64,000 bases of DNA, taken from NCBI GenBank assembly GCA_017304655.1, contig JAFKLY010000003.1, forward strand, positions 62,001-126,000, given 5' to 3'. A program made the position numbers and the translations under genes. The notes beneath the pieces were generated by a model that saw only the letters and a list, made by a program, of their open reading frames with translations, did not search any database and was not told the DNA's origin. Positions within the stretch are counted from its first letter, which is position 1, and every line of letters begins with the position of its first letter. Below are positions 19,901-27,156 of this stretch, piece after piece. This DNA is from Sphingomonas sp. (GTDB taxonomy: Bacteria; Pseudomonadota; Alphaproteobacteria; Sphingomonadales; Sphingomonadaceae).

Positions 19901-20128
19901 ATGCTTGTGTGCATCTGCAACGCCATCAAGGAAGCCGATCTCCGCCAGGTTGCGGAGCATGGCGTCACTTGCCCGGTGGAAGCCTATGCCGTCCTCGGCA
20001 AGGCGCCCAATTGCGGGATCTGCCTCGATCATGCCGAAGACGTGATGGCCGATGCGCGTAGCGGATGCGCGCGCCGTTGCCCCGGGAGTGGCACCGCCGC
20101 ATCGGTTGGCCAGTCCCTCTCCGCCTGA
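19901..20128 (+). CDS. bfd: Bacterioferritin-associated ferredoxin (BFD-like [2Fe-2S] protein)
   Basis: A small protein of 75 residues beginning MLVCICNAIKEADL, with the BFD cluster motif: Cys-X-Cys at residues 4 and 6 and a second pair in APNCGICLDH. In E. coli and Pseudomonas, Bfd delivers electrons to bacterioferritin so that stored iron can be released. The BFD domain ends near residue 55; the last 20 residues are Gly/Ser/Ala rich with two further Cys. The ATG at 19901 has no strong ribosome site but fits the domain exactly. A terminator hairpin begins inside its last codons and separates it from bfr, 138 bases on, so the two genes are probably controlled separately. Confidence 0.9.
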   Translation: MLVCICNAIKEADLRQVAEHGVTCPVEAYAVLGKAPNCGICLDHAEDVMADARSGCARRCPGSGTAASVGQSLSA

Positions 20129-20156
20129 GCAGCCCGCTGCTCTTCAGGCATTTTTT
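20123..20156 (+). terminator. Intrinsic terminator of bfd
   Basis: A GC-rich stem (GCCTGAGCAG pairing with CTGCTC..AGGC with a small bulge, CCCG loop) is followed by A and six T residues at 20151-20156. It starts within the last codons of bfd and would uncouple bfd from bfr. Confidence 0.8.
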
Positions 20157-20161
20157 CAAGC

Positions 20162-20203
20162 AATTGCGAGCTATTAGCGCAACGAATTGCGAGACGTTCG
20201 CGC
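20162..20203. promoter_or_regulatory. Repeated TTGCG half-sites, possible iron-regulator operators before bfr
   Basis: Two overlapping palindromic elements lie here: TTGCGAGCTATTAGCGCAA at 20164-20182 (5-bp arms) and TTGCGAGACGTTCGC at 20187-20201, whose GCGA/TCGC arms resemble the TTGCGA..TTCGC form of alphaproteobacterial Fur boxes. The 9-mer AATTGCGAG occurs twice (20162 and 20185). They sit 60-100 bases before the bfr start, a plausible operator position. Binding is inferred. Confidence 0.35.
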
Positions 20204-20265
20204 GTGTATCGATAAGCCTCCGCTGCTAGAGTCGGGGCTTTCCAGGATCAACGGGGAGCACACTC

Positions 20266-20745
20266 ATGAAGGGTGACGACAAGGTCATTGATTATCTCAA
20301 CCAGGCGCTCAAGAACGAGCTGACTGCGATCAATCAATATTTCCTGCATTACCGAATGCTCGACCATTGGGGCGTCTCGCGTCTTGCCAAGTTCGAATAT
20401 GAGGAATCGATCGACGAGATGAAGCACGCCGACAAGCTGGCGGAGCGCATCCTCTTCCTCGACGGCCTGCCGAACTTCCAGCTCCTCGGCCGCCTGCGCA
20501 TCGGCCAGACCGTGGAGGAAGTGCTCAAGGCCGATCTCGAGACGGAAATGGAAGCGATCCCGCTGCTGCGCGACGCTATCCAATATTGCGAAAGCGTGCG
20601 CGATTATGTGAGCCGCGACCTGTTCCAGCACATCCTCGACAATGAGGAAGACCATGTCGACAAGATCGAGACCCAGTTCGAGATGATCGAGCGCATGGGC
20701 ATCCAGAACTACATCCAGCTCAACAGCGAGGCTGTGGAGGGCTGA
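20266..20745 (+). CDS. bfr: Bacterioferritin
   Basis: A 24-subunit haem-containing ferritin that oxidises and stores iron in the cytoplasm. The 159-residue protein keeps the residues known from E. coli Bfr at the same positions: E18, Y25, E51 and H54 of the ferroxidase centre and M52, the haem ligand. Further Glu residues follow in the ETEMEAIP and [10 protein letters not shown] segments (E94- and E127/H130-type ligands). The ATG has a GGGGAG ribosome site. It follows bfd on the same strand, with a terminator and operator-like palindromes in between. A hairpin after the stop may end its transcript. Confidence 0.97.
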   Translation: MKGDDKVIDYLNQALKNELTAINQYFLHYRMLDHWGVSRLAKFEYEESIDEMKHADKLAERILFLDGLPNFQLLGRLRIGQTVEEVLKADLETEMEAIPLLRDAIQYCESVRDYVSRDLFQHILDNEEDHVDKIETQFEMIERMGIQNYIQLNSEAVEG

Positions 20746-20776
20746 TCGCGCCCGCCTGCTCCCTGCGACAAGTCGC

Positions 20777-20811
20777 GGCGCTGCGTGAGACGGCAGCGCC
20801 CTGACCATTTT
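20777..20811 (+). terminator. Probable terminator of bfr
   Basis: An 8-bp perfect stem, GGCGCTGC (20777-20784) with GCAGCGCC (20793-20800), is followed after 7 bases by TTTT. The short T-run makes this only moderately convincing. Confidence 0.5.
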
Positions 20812-20864
20812 GTCGAAAAGCGGACGATCCCGGCACGACGGGGGAGCGCACAGTCATCCTTATC

Positions 20865-20996
20865 CGTCATTCCAGCGCACGCGGGAATCCAGCAGCGACG
20901 GTGCGATTGGAAAGGCACTGGGATTGATCGACCGGGCCGTCGACTTGCGCTTCTCACCGCCAGGGTGACTGGATTCCCGCGTGCGCGGGAATGACG
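20865..20996. repeat. Second copy of the paired palindromic repeat
   Basis: Arms at 20865-20892 and 20969-20996 are inverted 28-mers of the same sequence as the element at 615-702. The right arm is identical to the first element's right arm; the left arm has one change (TTCCAGCG in place of TTCCCGCG). The spacer is 76 bases here, against 32 in the first copy, and unrelated in sequence. Conserved arms with different spacers suggest a mobile or maintained repeat family rather than a single duplication. Confidence 0.85.
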
Positions 20997-21108
20997 ATCG
21001 GGAGACAGGCAAGGGTCGGCCGCACCGCCCCCTACGCTGGCCAGCTCGCACGCCTCAACCAGACGTTTATCGGCCCGGTTACTCCCGCCCTCCCCGCCGC
21101 CCGGACAC

Positions 21109-21149
21109 AAAAAAGCCCGCCCGGCCGGGATCGGCAGGGCGGGCTTTTT
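21109..21149. terminator. Bidirectional intrinsic terminator after suhB
   Basis: AAAAAAGCCCGCCC and GGGCGGGCTTTTT flank a short loop, giving a T-run on either strand. It lies 15 bases beyond the suhB stop on the minus strand, so it ends the efp-secreted protein-suhB operon and can also stop plus-strand transcription coming from bfr. Confidence 0.92.
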
Positions 21150-21163
21150 ATGTGAGCGTGTCG

Positions 21164-21988
21164 TCAGGCGTTGCGCAGCGCGCCGGCGAGCAGCTTGTGC
21201 AACTTGCTCTGAAGCACGTCATTGGCCGCGAGGATCTCGCGCCGCTCGACCACCTCCGTACCGCCGCGGAAATCCGTGACGAAGCCGCCGGCCTCGCGCA
21301 CGAGAAGAATGCCCGCCTGCACGTCCCAGGGCGAAAGGCCGCTTTCCCAGAAGCCGTCATAGCGGCCCGCGGCAACCCAGGCGAGATCGAGGCTGGCCGC
21401 GCCGAAGCGACGAATGCCCGCGACATAGGGCGCGATGGCGCCGAAGATGCGGCTGAACTGCGCCATGTCGCCATGGCCCATATAGGGAATGCCAGTCGCG
21501 ATCAGGGCCTCGGTGAGGTCCCGCCGGGCCGAGACGCGCAGCCGCTGGTCGTGCCGCCAGGCGCCGCGCGACTTCTCGGCCCAATAAGTCTCGTCGAGGA
21601 TCGGCTGGTAGATGAGGCCGGTCGTGACTTCGCCCCAGCCCTTGCCGCTGCGATGCGGCTCCTGCACGGCGATCGAGATCGCGAAATGCGGGATGCCGTG
21701 GAGGAAGTTGCTGGTCCCGTCGAGTGGATCGATCACCCAGCGCGGCTTCATTGGGTCGCCTTCGATCTCGCCGCCTTCTTCCAGCAGGAAGCCCCAGTCC
21801 GGCCGTGCCTTCTTCAGTTCAGCGACCAGCGTGTCCTCGGCCTTCTTGTCGGCGATCGACACGAAATCGGCTGGCCCCTTACGGCTCACCTGGAGATGCT
21901 GGACCTCGCCAAAGTCGCGCCGAAGCTGCGGCGCCACCTTGCGGGCGGCACGCTCAATGACGGTCAGCAGGCCTGAATGGGATACCAT
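21164..21988 (-). CDS. suhB: Inositol monophosphatase family protein (SuhB-like)
   Basis: A Mg-dependent phosphatase of 274 residues. The family motifs are complete: the EEGGE acidic pair near 70-74, WVIDPLDGTSNF (84-95) with metal-binding D87 and D90, and SPWDVQAGILLVREAGG near the C-terminus. The substrate may be inositol phosphates or related sugar phosphates; SuhB proteins also act in rRNA antitermination in E. coli, which cannot be judged here. The ATG at 21988 lies 25 bases after the small secreted-protein gene, and a strong terminator follows the stop, so it is the last gene of the efp operon. Confidence 0.93.
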   Translation of the reverse strand: MVSHSGLLTVIERAARKVAPQLRRDFGEVQHLQVSRKGPADFVSIADKKAEDTLVAELKKARPDWGFLLEEGGEIEGDPMKPRWVIDPLDGTSNFLHGIPHFAISIAVQEPHRSGKGWGEVTTGLIYQPILDETYWAEKSRGAWRHDQRLRVSARRDLTEALIATGIPYMGHGDMAQFSRIFGAIAPYVAGIRRFGAASLDLAWVAAGRYDGFWESGLSPWDVQAGILLVREAGGFVTDFRGGTEVVERREILAANDVLQSKLHKLLAGALRNA

Positions 21989-22013
21989 CTGTGTCTATAT
22001 TCCTGAAAGGACG

Positions 22014-22388
22014 TTATTTCTTGGCCGGGGCGGCGGGCGCGCCCATCTGGCCCGGGCGATAACCGCACACGGCCGCCATCGCGCCAAGAACCATGTTGGG
22101 ATCGGTGTTGCTCACCTTCTTGGCGGCAAGCGCCTTGTCCGTCCCTTCGCTGATCTTGCTGAACGCGTTGGAATAGATGCAGGTGAACAGCACCGTCTTC
22201 ACCGCCTCGGGTATCTTGTCCGATTGCAGCGCACTCACATAGACGCGCAGGTTCGCTGCCGCCCGCTCGAGCTGAGCCTTGGTGGGCATGGCCGGCGCCG
22301 GCTTCTTGGCCTGCGCCAGCACCGGAGCCGGGGCCAGGACAAGCCCGGCCACACCCAGCGCAAGCAGGAGGGGAGCGGCGCGGGCCAT
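22014..22388 (-). CDS. Small secreted protein of unknown function
   Basis: 124 residues with a clear signal peptide: an N-terminal Arg, a hydrophobic core LLLALGVAGLVLAP and a cleavage site after VLAQA near residue 26. The mature part is helical with two Cys (in LFTCIYSN and AAVCGYRPG) that could form a disulfide in the periplasm, and ends in an Ala/Pro/Lys tail. I do not recognise the family. Its ATG shares a base with the efp stop (TGATG), so it is translated with EF-P, and suhB follows 25 bases later. Confidence 0.85.
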   Translation of the reverse strand: MARAAPLLLALGVAGLVLAPAPVLAQAKKPAPAMPTKAQLERAAANLRVYVSALQSDKIPEAVKTVLFTCIYSNAFSKISEGTDKALAAKKVSNTDPNMVLGAMAAVCGYRPGQMGAPAAPAKK

Positions 22389-22951
22389 CAGTCGGCCCGC
22401 TTCACATATTCGCGCTCGTACACGTCGACGACGATACGCGTGCCGGTGGTGATGTGCGGCGGGACCATGACGCGCACGCCATTGTCGAGAATGGCGGGCT
22501 TGTAGCTTGCCGAGGCAGTCTGCCCCTTCACCACGGCATCGGCCTCGACGACGGTCGCTTCAACCGTTTCGGGCAACGCAACCGAGATCGGCCGCTCTTC
22601 GTACATTTCCAGCGTGACCATCATGCCGTCCTGCAGGAATGCGGCGGCATCGCCAACCAGATCGGTCGGCAGGCTGATCTGCTCATACGTCTCGGTATCC
22701 ATGAAGACGAGCATGTCGCCTTCCGAATAGAGATACTGGAAATCCTTGGTGTCGAGCCGGATGCGCTCGACCGTTTCCGCCGAGCGGAAGCGCACGTTGT
22801 TCTTGCGCCCGTCGATGAGATTCTTCAGCTCCACCTGCATGTAGGCGCCGCCCTTGCCGGGCTGCGTGTGCTGAATTTTGACGGCGCGCCAGAGGCCACC
22901 TTCATACTCGATATTGTTGCCGGGGCGGATTTCGACGCCGCTGATCTTCAT
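22388..22951 (-). CDS. efp: Elongation factor P
   Basis: Relieves ribosome stalling at polyproline stretches. The 187-residue protein has the three-domain EF-P layout. The tip of domain I reads PGKGGAY with Lys at residue 33, the position that EpmA modifies in many bacteria; a modifying enzyme is not in this window. The C-terminal signature [18 protein letters not shown] and [17 protein letters not shown] is normal. The ATG at 22951 follows a purine-rich site. It is first in a three-gene operon, divergent from the DUF465 gene. The Pro-rich NuoC tail encoded nearby is the kind of sequence that would need EF-P. Confidence 0.97.
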   Translation of the reverse strand: MKISGVEIRPGNNIEYEGGLWRAVKIQHTQPGKGGAYMQVELKNLIDGRKNNVRFRSAETVERIRLDTKDFQYLYSEGDMLVFMDTETYEQISLPTDLVGDAAAFLQDGMMVTLEMYEERPISVALPETVEATVVEADAVVKGQTASASYKPAILDNGVRVMVPPHITTGTRIVVDVYEREYVKRAD

Positions 22952-23141
22952 GGGGATCGCCTGTCTGTCTCAAAAGGTTGGAAAGAGCCGGTGCGCCCTC
23001 TAGCCCTGTTGGCCCGCAACGGCAAGGGGCGCGGCGAGCGAACGCGGCGAAGGCGCGGCTCATCCCCGTTGATCTTGCGCAATGCCGCACGGAGTGAAAC
23101 AGTCCACATCCAGCAGGTAAGGCCTGAAATAGGAGACTGCC

Positions 23142-23399
23142 ATGACGCTCGACGTTCGCCAGACGCTGCATTCCATCTTCCCCGACGATGCCGAGGCGCT
23201 TCACGCGCTCAAGCTGGACAACGCGCATTTCCGCTCGCTCTCCGAGCAATATGACACGATCAGCAAGCTCATCTACCGGATCGAAACCGACATCGAGCCG
23301 GCCTCCGACGATCGGCTAGAAACGCTGAAGAAGGAACGGCTCCAGCTGCTCGACGACATCGCGACGCTGATCGCGGGGCATCGCAAACTGACCGCCTGA
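23142..23399 (+). CDS. DUF465 family (YdcH-like) small protein
   Basis: 85 residues, almost wholly helical and charged, with the DUF465 pattern: HFRSLSEQYDTISKLIYRIE followed by LETLKKERLQLLDDIATLI, which forms a helical hairpin. Such proteins are common in proteobacteria and their role is unknown. The ATG has an AGGAGA ribosome site. It stands alone, divergent from efp; the next gene on the same strand begins 59 bases later. Confidence 0.9.
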   Translation: MTLDVRQTLHSIFPDDAEALHALKLDNAHFRSLSEQYDTISKLIYRIETDIEPASDDRLETLKKERLQLLDDIATLIAGHRKLTA

Positions 23400-23458
23400 G
23401 CGCTTGCCTGGCCGGGCGCGCCGCCCTAGCCTCGCCTCTCGACAAGGAGAGGCAAGGT

Positions 23459-23860
23459 ATGGCGCGCACGCCGCAGGAAGAGGCCAATGTCCAGCTCGTG
23501 CTGGACCTGTTCAACAAAGTCCTGATCCCGATGGACAAAACGCTGGTCGATGACTTCATCGCGGCGGACTATCTCCAGCACAGCTCGCTGGCCGAACCGG
23601 GACGGGACGCGCTCAAGCGCTGGCTTGATTTCGTTCGGGTCGAGAGCCCGCAGGCGACGCAGAAGATCTACCGCGTCTTCGCCGAGGACGATCATGTGAT
23701 CACCCATCAGCACGTGATCCGCTGGCCGGGCGATACCGGCTTTGCCGTGGTCGACATCTTCCGCATCGCAGACGGCAAGATCGTCGAGCATTGGGACGTG
23801 CTGCAGGAAATCCCGCAAAAGCCGGTCAATCCCAACTCGATGTTCGAGACCGGCGCCTGA
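23459..23860 (+). CDS. SnoaL-like domain protein
   Basis: A 133-residue single-domain protein with the NTF2/SnoaL fold pattern: an N-terminal helix (EEANVQLVLDLFNKV), then YLQHSSLAEPGRDALKRWL, and a C-terminal sheet with VVDIFRIADGKIVEHWDVLQEIP, which is the strongest SnoaL signature. The family includes polyketide cyclases and small-molecule isomerases; the substrate is unknown. A GGAGAGGCAAGGT site precedes the ATG. It converges with the TPM-domain gene, 6 bases apart. It is not close in sequence to the other SnoaL-like gene in the nuo operon, as far as I can see by eye. Confidence 0.9.
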   Translation: MARTPQEEANVQLVLDLFNKVLIPMDKTLVDDFIAADYLQHSSLAEPGRDALKRWLDFVRVESPQATQKIYRVFAEDDHVITHQHVIRWPGDTGFAVVDIFRIADGKIVEHWDVLQEIPQKPVNPNSMFETGA

Positions 23861-23866
23861 GCGCCC

Positions 23867-24361
23867 TCACAACCGCGCGTTGAGCGCCGCCACCCCGTGA
23901 GACAGGCCTTCAAACAGACGCCCTTCGCGGAATTCGGGCAGCATCACCTCATCGATGATTTGCCGGCAGACGGCATCGGGCAGCGTGCGCTCCAATCCCG
24001 ACCCGACGGCAATCCGCACAAGCCGCTCATTGGGCGCGAGCAGGATGACGACACCGTCGTCGCCCGCCCAAAGCCGTACCAGATTGCGGGCATACTCGGC
24101 GATATCAGCGCTGCCGAGCCTAGGCGCTGTCGCCACCACAATCCGGCGCCGGCTTCGCGCCGCGATGCCTGCAAGATCGCTAGAAAGTGCGGCTTTTTGA
24201 GCGGAATCGAGGATTTGCGCCGCGTCCGTTACCGGCCCGGTATAGGCCAGAGGAACCGGCACCGGATGATGACGCGCAGCCTCGGACTGCGCAACCGCCA
24301 GCGACGACGGCAAGAGGCAGAGAATCGCTGCCCCAACCAACAGGCGAAGGCGCAGCCTCAC
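23867..24361 (-). CDS. TPM-domain secreted protein
   Basis: 164 residues from the GTG at 24361, which overlaps the thiE stop by 4 bases (GTGA). An N-terminal signal peptide is clear (RLRLRLLVGAAILCLLPSSLAVAQS). The mature part has the TPM (Psb32/YgcG-type) pattern: VTDAAQILDSAQKAALSSDLAGI, then RRRIVVATAPRLG, then WAGDDGVVILLAPNERLVRIAVGSGLE. These domains occur in periplasmic proteins of unclear function linked to membrane-protein or phosphatase activity. Unlike many relatives it has no C-terminal transmembrane or Gly-rich tail, so it may be wholly soluble. Last in the gpx-thiE group. Confidence 0.87.
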   Translation of the reverse strand: MRLRLRLLVGAAILCLLPSSLAVAQSEAARHHPVPVPLAYTGPVTDAAQILDSAQKAALSSDLAGIAARSRRRIVVATAPRLGSADIAEYARNLVRLWAGDDGVVILLAPNERLVRIAVGSGLERTLPDAVCRQIIDEVMLPEFREGRLFEGLSHGVAALNARL

Positions 24362-25038
24362 CCAAGAACCGATGCGAACGCCGCGACACCTGCACCGGGA
24401 CCATCGGGATGGTTCCAGACAGCACCACTCACCGCAATGAAATCGGCCCCGGCATCGACAAGCGGCCGGGCATTGTCCGGCGTGATGCCGCCGATCGCCA
24501 CGCAGGGCAGCTCCATCAGCGTCGACCACCAGCGCAACAGCGCCGGAGCGGCCTCGTGCGTCGTTTCCTTGGTCTGTGTCGGATAGAAAGCGCCGAACGC
24601 AACATAGTCCGCGCCCGCCTCGCCCGCCTCCATCGCAAGGTGGCGGCTATCATGGCAGGTCACGCCGATCTGGACAGCCGGACCGAGTATCCGACGCGCG
24701 TCCTTCGGGTCGCCATCCCCCTGCCCCAGATGCACGCCATCGGCATTCAGCCGCTGGGCAAGCGCGATGCTGTCGTTGATGATGAAAGCGACTTCCCGCT
24801 CGGCGCAAAGCGCCTGCAGCGGCGGCGCGAGGCGCGCGATCTCTTCCTCGTCCACACCCTTGAGCCGCAGCTGGAACGCGGCGACCGCACCACTATCCAG
24901 CGCGGCCCGAAGCTGATCGACGAAATCTGGGCCGATCTCCGGGGGCGAGATCAGATAAAGTTGGCAAGGCGGGCGCCGCCCATCCCGCTCGAAACGGTCA
25001 AGGTCGGGGTCGAACGGCACGTCATCATCCTGGGTCAT
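24358..25038 (-). CDS. thiE: Thiamine phosphate synthase
   Basis: Joins the pyrimidine (HMP-PP) and thiazole phosphate halves to give thiamine phosphate. A 226-residue TIM barrel with the family landmarks LYLISP near the start, FQLRLKG, FIINDSIALAQRLNADGVHLGQGD, VTCHDS, the phosphate-binding FGAFYPTQTKE, and CVAIGGITPDN. It overlaps the upstream membrane-protein gene by 4 bases (ATGA) and the TPM gene by 4 bases. No TPP riboswitch is visible upstream of the operon, so control by thiamine is not evident. Confidence 0.92.
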   Translation of the reverse strand: MTQDDDVPFDPDLDRFERDGRRPPCQLYLISPPEIGPDFVDQLRAALDSGAVAAFQLRLKGVDEEEIARLAPPLQALCAEREVAFIINDSIALAQRLNADGVHLGQGDGDPKDARRILGPAVQIGVTCHDSRHLAMEAGEAGADYVAFGAFYPTQTKETTHEAAPALLRWWSTLMELPCVAIGGITPDNARPLVDAGADFIAVSGAVWNHPDGPGAGVAAFASVLG

Positions 25039-25535
25039 GCCTGCGCGCCTAGCCGAGCCAGCGCCGCGACAAAAGCCCCCGGATCGTCGAACCGGTGCGC
25101 AAGGCGCCGAAACTGCCGCCGGCCATGTGTTATCGGCGCCACCAGATCGACGACGACATTGGGATAGGCGATGAGCGCGGCATTGAAGGTATCGCGCGCC
25201 TTGACCAGCTCACCATCGAACGTCGTGCGCAGCCCGCCGACCTGCGCCAGCGGCACATCGACGGCGCGCAGCCGCCCGGCTGGCCAGTGCAATTGCCCAT
25301 CGGCAATCCGAACCGGCTCCCTGCGGAAGGAGCGGATCAGAAGCACCAGCCAGACCAGCACCGGCAGACTGAGCGCTGACAGTCCGACCGCCACCCACGG
25401 GTGCCACAGGGCCACAAGCAGATGCACCACGGCGGTCTCGATGAGCACGAGCACCGCAAAAACCCACATCATCGGCGCGAGGCTGCGATGATAGGCGAAG
25501 CTTGCCGCCTCGATTCCCGGCACCACGCGGCTCAA
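25035..25535 (-). CDS. Membrane protein of unknown function
   Basis: 166 residues with two adjacent hydrophobic helices (about 20-42 and 47-68), then a soluble domain of about 95 residues rich in beta-type sequence (VRIADGQLHWPAGRLRAVDV; PNVVVDLVAPI). The layout resembles small bacterial PH-like membrane proteins, but this is a weak impression. It overlaps the gpx-like stop and thiE start by 4 bases each, so it is translationally coupled in the middle of the operon. The function is not known. Confidence 0.8.
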   Translation of the reverse strand: MSRVVPGIEAASFAYHRSLAPMMWVFAVLVLIETAVVHLLVALWHPWVAVGLSALSLPVLVWLVLLIRSFRREPVRIADGQLHWPAGRLRAVDVPLAQVGGLRTTFDGELVKARDTFNAALIAYPNVVVDLVAPITHGRRQFRRLAHRFDDPGAFVAALARLGAQA

Positions 25536-26017
25536 GCCGCCAGCGCCGCCTCAATGGCTGCGACGAGCGCCGGATCGTCCGGGGTGGTCCGCGGCGAAAA
25601 ACGGCCGATAACCGATCCGTCACGACCGATCAGGAATTTCTCGAAGTTCCAGGCGATCTCCGCATCCGGTGTCGCGGACTGGGCGATCAGCCCGGCGTAG
25701 AGCGGATGGATGCCCTCCCCCTTGACCACGATCTTGGCGAACATGGGGAAATCGACGCCGAAGTTGGTGGTGCAGAAGCTCTCGATCTCGGCTTCGCTGC
25801 CCGGCTCTTGGCCGGCAAACTCATTGGCCGGGAAGCCGAGCACAACCAGCCCCTTCTCCCGATAGGTCCGGTAGAGCGCTTCCAGCCCTTCATACTGTGG
25901 GGTCAGGCCACATTTAGAGGCGACATTGACCACCAGCAGCACCTTGCCGGCATAATCGCCGAGCGTGGCATCAGCGCCGCGAATGGTCTTGAGCGGAATA
26001 TCGGCAAGCGCGGTCAT
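25532..26017 (-). CDS. Glutathione peroxidase family protein (Cys type)
   Basis: A 161-residue thioredoxin-fold peroxidase that reduces hydroperoxides. The reactive Cys is C36 in NVASKCGLTPQY, with the usual Gln (Q70 in NEFAGQEPG) and the WNF motif (IAWNFEKFLIG) completing the active site. It is a cysteine rather than selenocysteine form, and bacterial members often use thioredoxin. The ATG at 26017 has GGAGAG just upstream. It begins only 16 bases after a strong terminator of the preceding aldolase gene, so its promoter must overlap that terminator or lie within the aldolase gene, or it depends on read-through. Confidence 0.93.
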   Translation of the reverse strand: MTALADIPLKTIRGADATLGDYAGKVLLVVNVASKCGLTPQYEGLEALYRTYREKGLVVLGFPANEFAGQEPGSEAEIESFCTTNFGVDFPMFAKIVVKGEGIHPLYAGLIAQSATPDAEIAWNFEKFLIGRDGSVIGRFSPRTTPDDPALVAAIEAALAA

Positions 26018-26033
26018 GATATCTCTCCGGGCC

Positions 26034-26070
26034 AAAGAAAAAGGCAGCGCGCCATGATAGGCCGCTGCCT
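26034..26070 (-). terminator. Intrinsic terminator after the class I aldolase gene
   Basis: On the minus strand an 8-bp stem, AGGCAGCG with CGCTGCCT, is followed by TTTTTCTTT. It closes the aldolase transcript (stop at 26121) and ends only 16 bases before the gpx start. Confidence 0.85.
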
Positions 26071-26120
26071 CTTCCCTGTCATCCGCAGACCGCCCGATTG
26101 CCCGGGCACCGCGCCATGCC

Positions 26121-27020
26121 TCAGGCCGGAACCTTGTCCACAGACGCGTCGTAAATCTCGTCGATCGCCTGACCAAGCGAGGCGTTGAATTGATCGTCGC
26201 TCATCTGGTGGCGCAGATCGTTGAGCAGCGCGCGGCTGAAGCTCGCGATCATGCCCCGGTTCTTGGCGAGCTCGGCGCAGGCTTCCGTGCGGGAGAAACC
26301 GCCGGAGAGCGCGACGACGCGCAGCACCTTGGGGTGATCGACCAGTGGATCGAACAGGCCTGCCTTGGCCGGGATCGACAGCTTCAGCATCACCTGCTGC
26401 CCCTCGGGCAGGGCATCAAGCTGCTTGAGGATTTCCTCGAGCAGGATCTGGTCGGCCTGCGCGCGTTCGGGGCTCTTGATGTTCACTTCCGGCTCGATGA
26501 TCGGCATCAGGCCATGGGCGAGAACCTGCTGGCCCACCTCGAACTGCTGCTTGACGACCGCCGCGATGCCCTCGCGATTGGCGAGATTGACGACCGAGCG
26601 CTCTTTGGTGCCGAACACGCCCAGACCCTTGGCACGGGTGAGCAGCGCCGACAGTTCCGGCATCGGCTTCATGAGCTGCACCCCATTGGCCTCGTCTTCC
26701 AGGCCCTTGTCGATCTTGATGAAGGGGATGACGCCGCGATCGAGCAGCGTGGTCGGGGTCGGCTTGCCGTCCACGGTGCCGTCCATCGTCTTCTCGAACA
26801 GGATGGCGCCCAGCACCTTGGCGCCCGTGAAGGCCGGCGAGGTGATGACGCGGCTGCGCATCTGGTGAATGAGCGCGAACATCTCGTCATCGCCCGAATA
26901 AGCGCTTTCATCAATACCATAGCCCTTGAGGGCCTTGGGCGTCGACCCGCCGCTCTGGTCGAGCGCGGCAATGAAACCCTGCCCCTTGGCGATCTTGGCG
27001 GTCATGTCGGAATGCTGCAT
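26121..27020 (-). CDS. Class I fructose-bisphosphate aldolase
   Basis: Splits fructose 1,6-bisphosphate to dihydroxyacetone phosphate and glyceraldehyde 3-phosphate through a Schiff base, without metal. 299 residues from the ATG at 27020; an adjacent ATG at 27023 is also possible, the ribosome site AGGAAG fitting 27020 better. Family motifs are GFIAALDQSGGSTPKALKGYG (given as GFIAALDQSGGSTPKAL), GVIPFIKIDKGLEDE, IIEPEVNI, MLKLSIPAK and VVALSGGFSRTEACAEL. Length agrees with the about 296-residue bacterial class I type. It lies 136 bases after pgk and ends in its own terminator. Confidence 0.95.
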   Translation of the reverse strand: MQHSDMTAKIAKGQGFIAALDQSGGSTPKALKGYGIDESAYSGDDEMFALIHQMRSRVITSPAFTGAKVLGAILFEKTMDGTVDGKPTPTTLLDRGVIPFIKIDKGLEDEANGVQLMKPMPELSALLTRAKGLGVFGTKERSVVNLANREGIAAVVKQQFEVGQQVLAHGLMPIIEPEVNIKSPERAQADQILLEEILKQLDALPEGQQVMLKLSIPAKAGLFDPLVDHPKVLRVVALSGGFSRTEACAELAKNRGMIASFSRALLNDLRHQMSDDQFNASLGQAIDEIYDASVDKVPA

Positions 27021-27156
27021 CATCTCTTCCTGTTCCGTTGAAAGCCTGTCGAGCGGCGCCCCCTGCATTGGCCCCACCCGGTCGGCGCCTATTCCGCTCG
27101 CAAATGTGAAATTGCAAGCCGATCAACCATGATCGGAAACCAGCTTGCGACCAGCC

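Larger units (their letters stand above)
20746..21163. other. Gene-free intergenic stretch between bfr and suhB
   Basis: About 420 bases between two converging genes with no credible coding frame. It holds, in order, a hairpin after bfr (20777-20811), the second copy of the paired palindromic repeat (20865-20996), a G/C-rich unassigned stretch, and a bidirectional terminator (21109-21149). Confidence 0.75.

Noticed and set aside
23459..23860. Duplication of the nuo-operon SnoaL-like gene
   Set aside because: Both share a general fold pattern but I see no clear residue-level similarity beyond it, so a recent duplication is not supported.
24358..26017. TPP riboswitch upstream of thiE
   Set aside because: thiE starts by a 4-base overlap inside an operon, and I see no thi-box-like conserved elements upstream of gpx.
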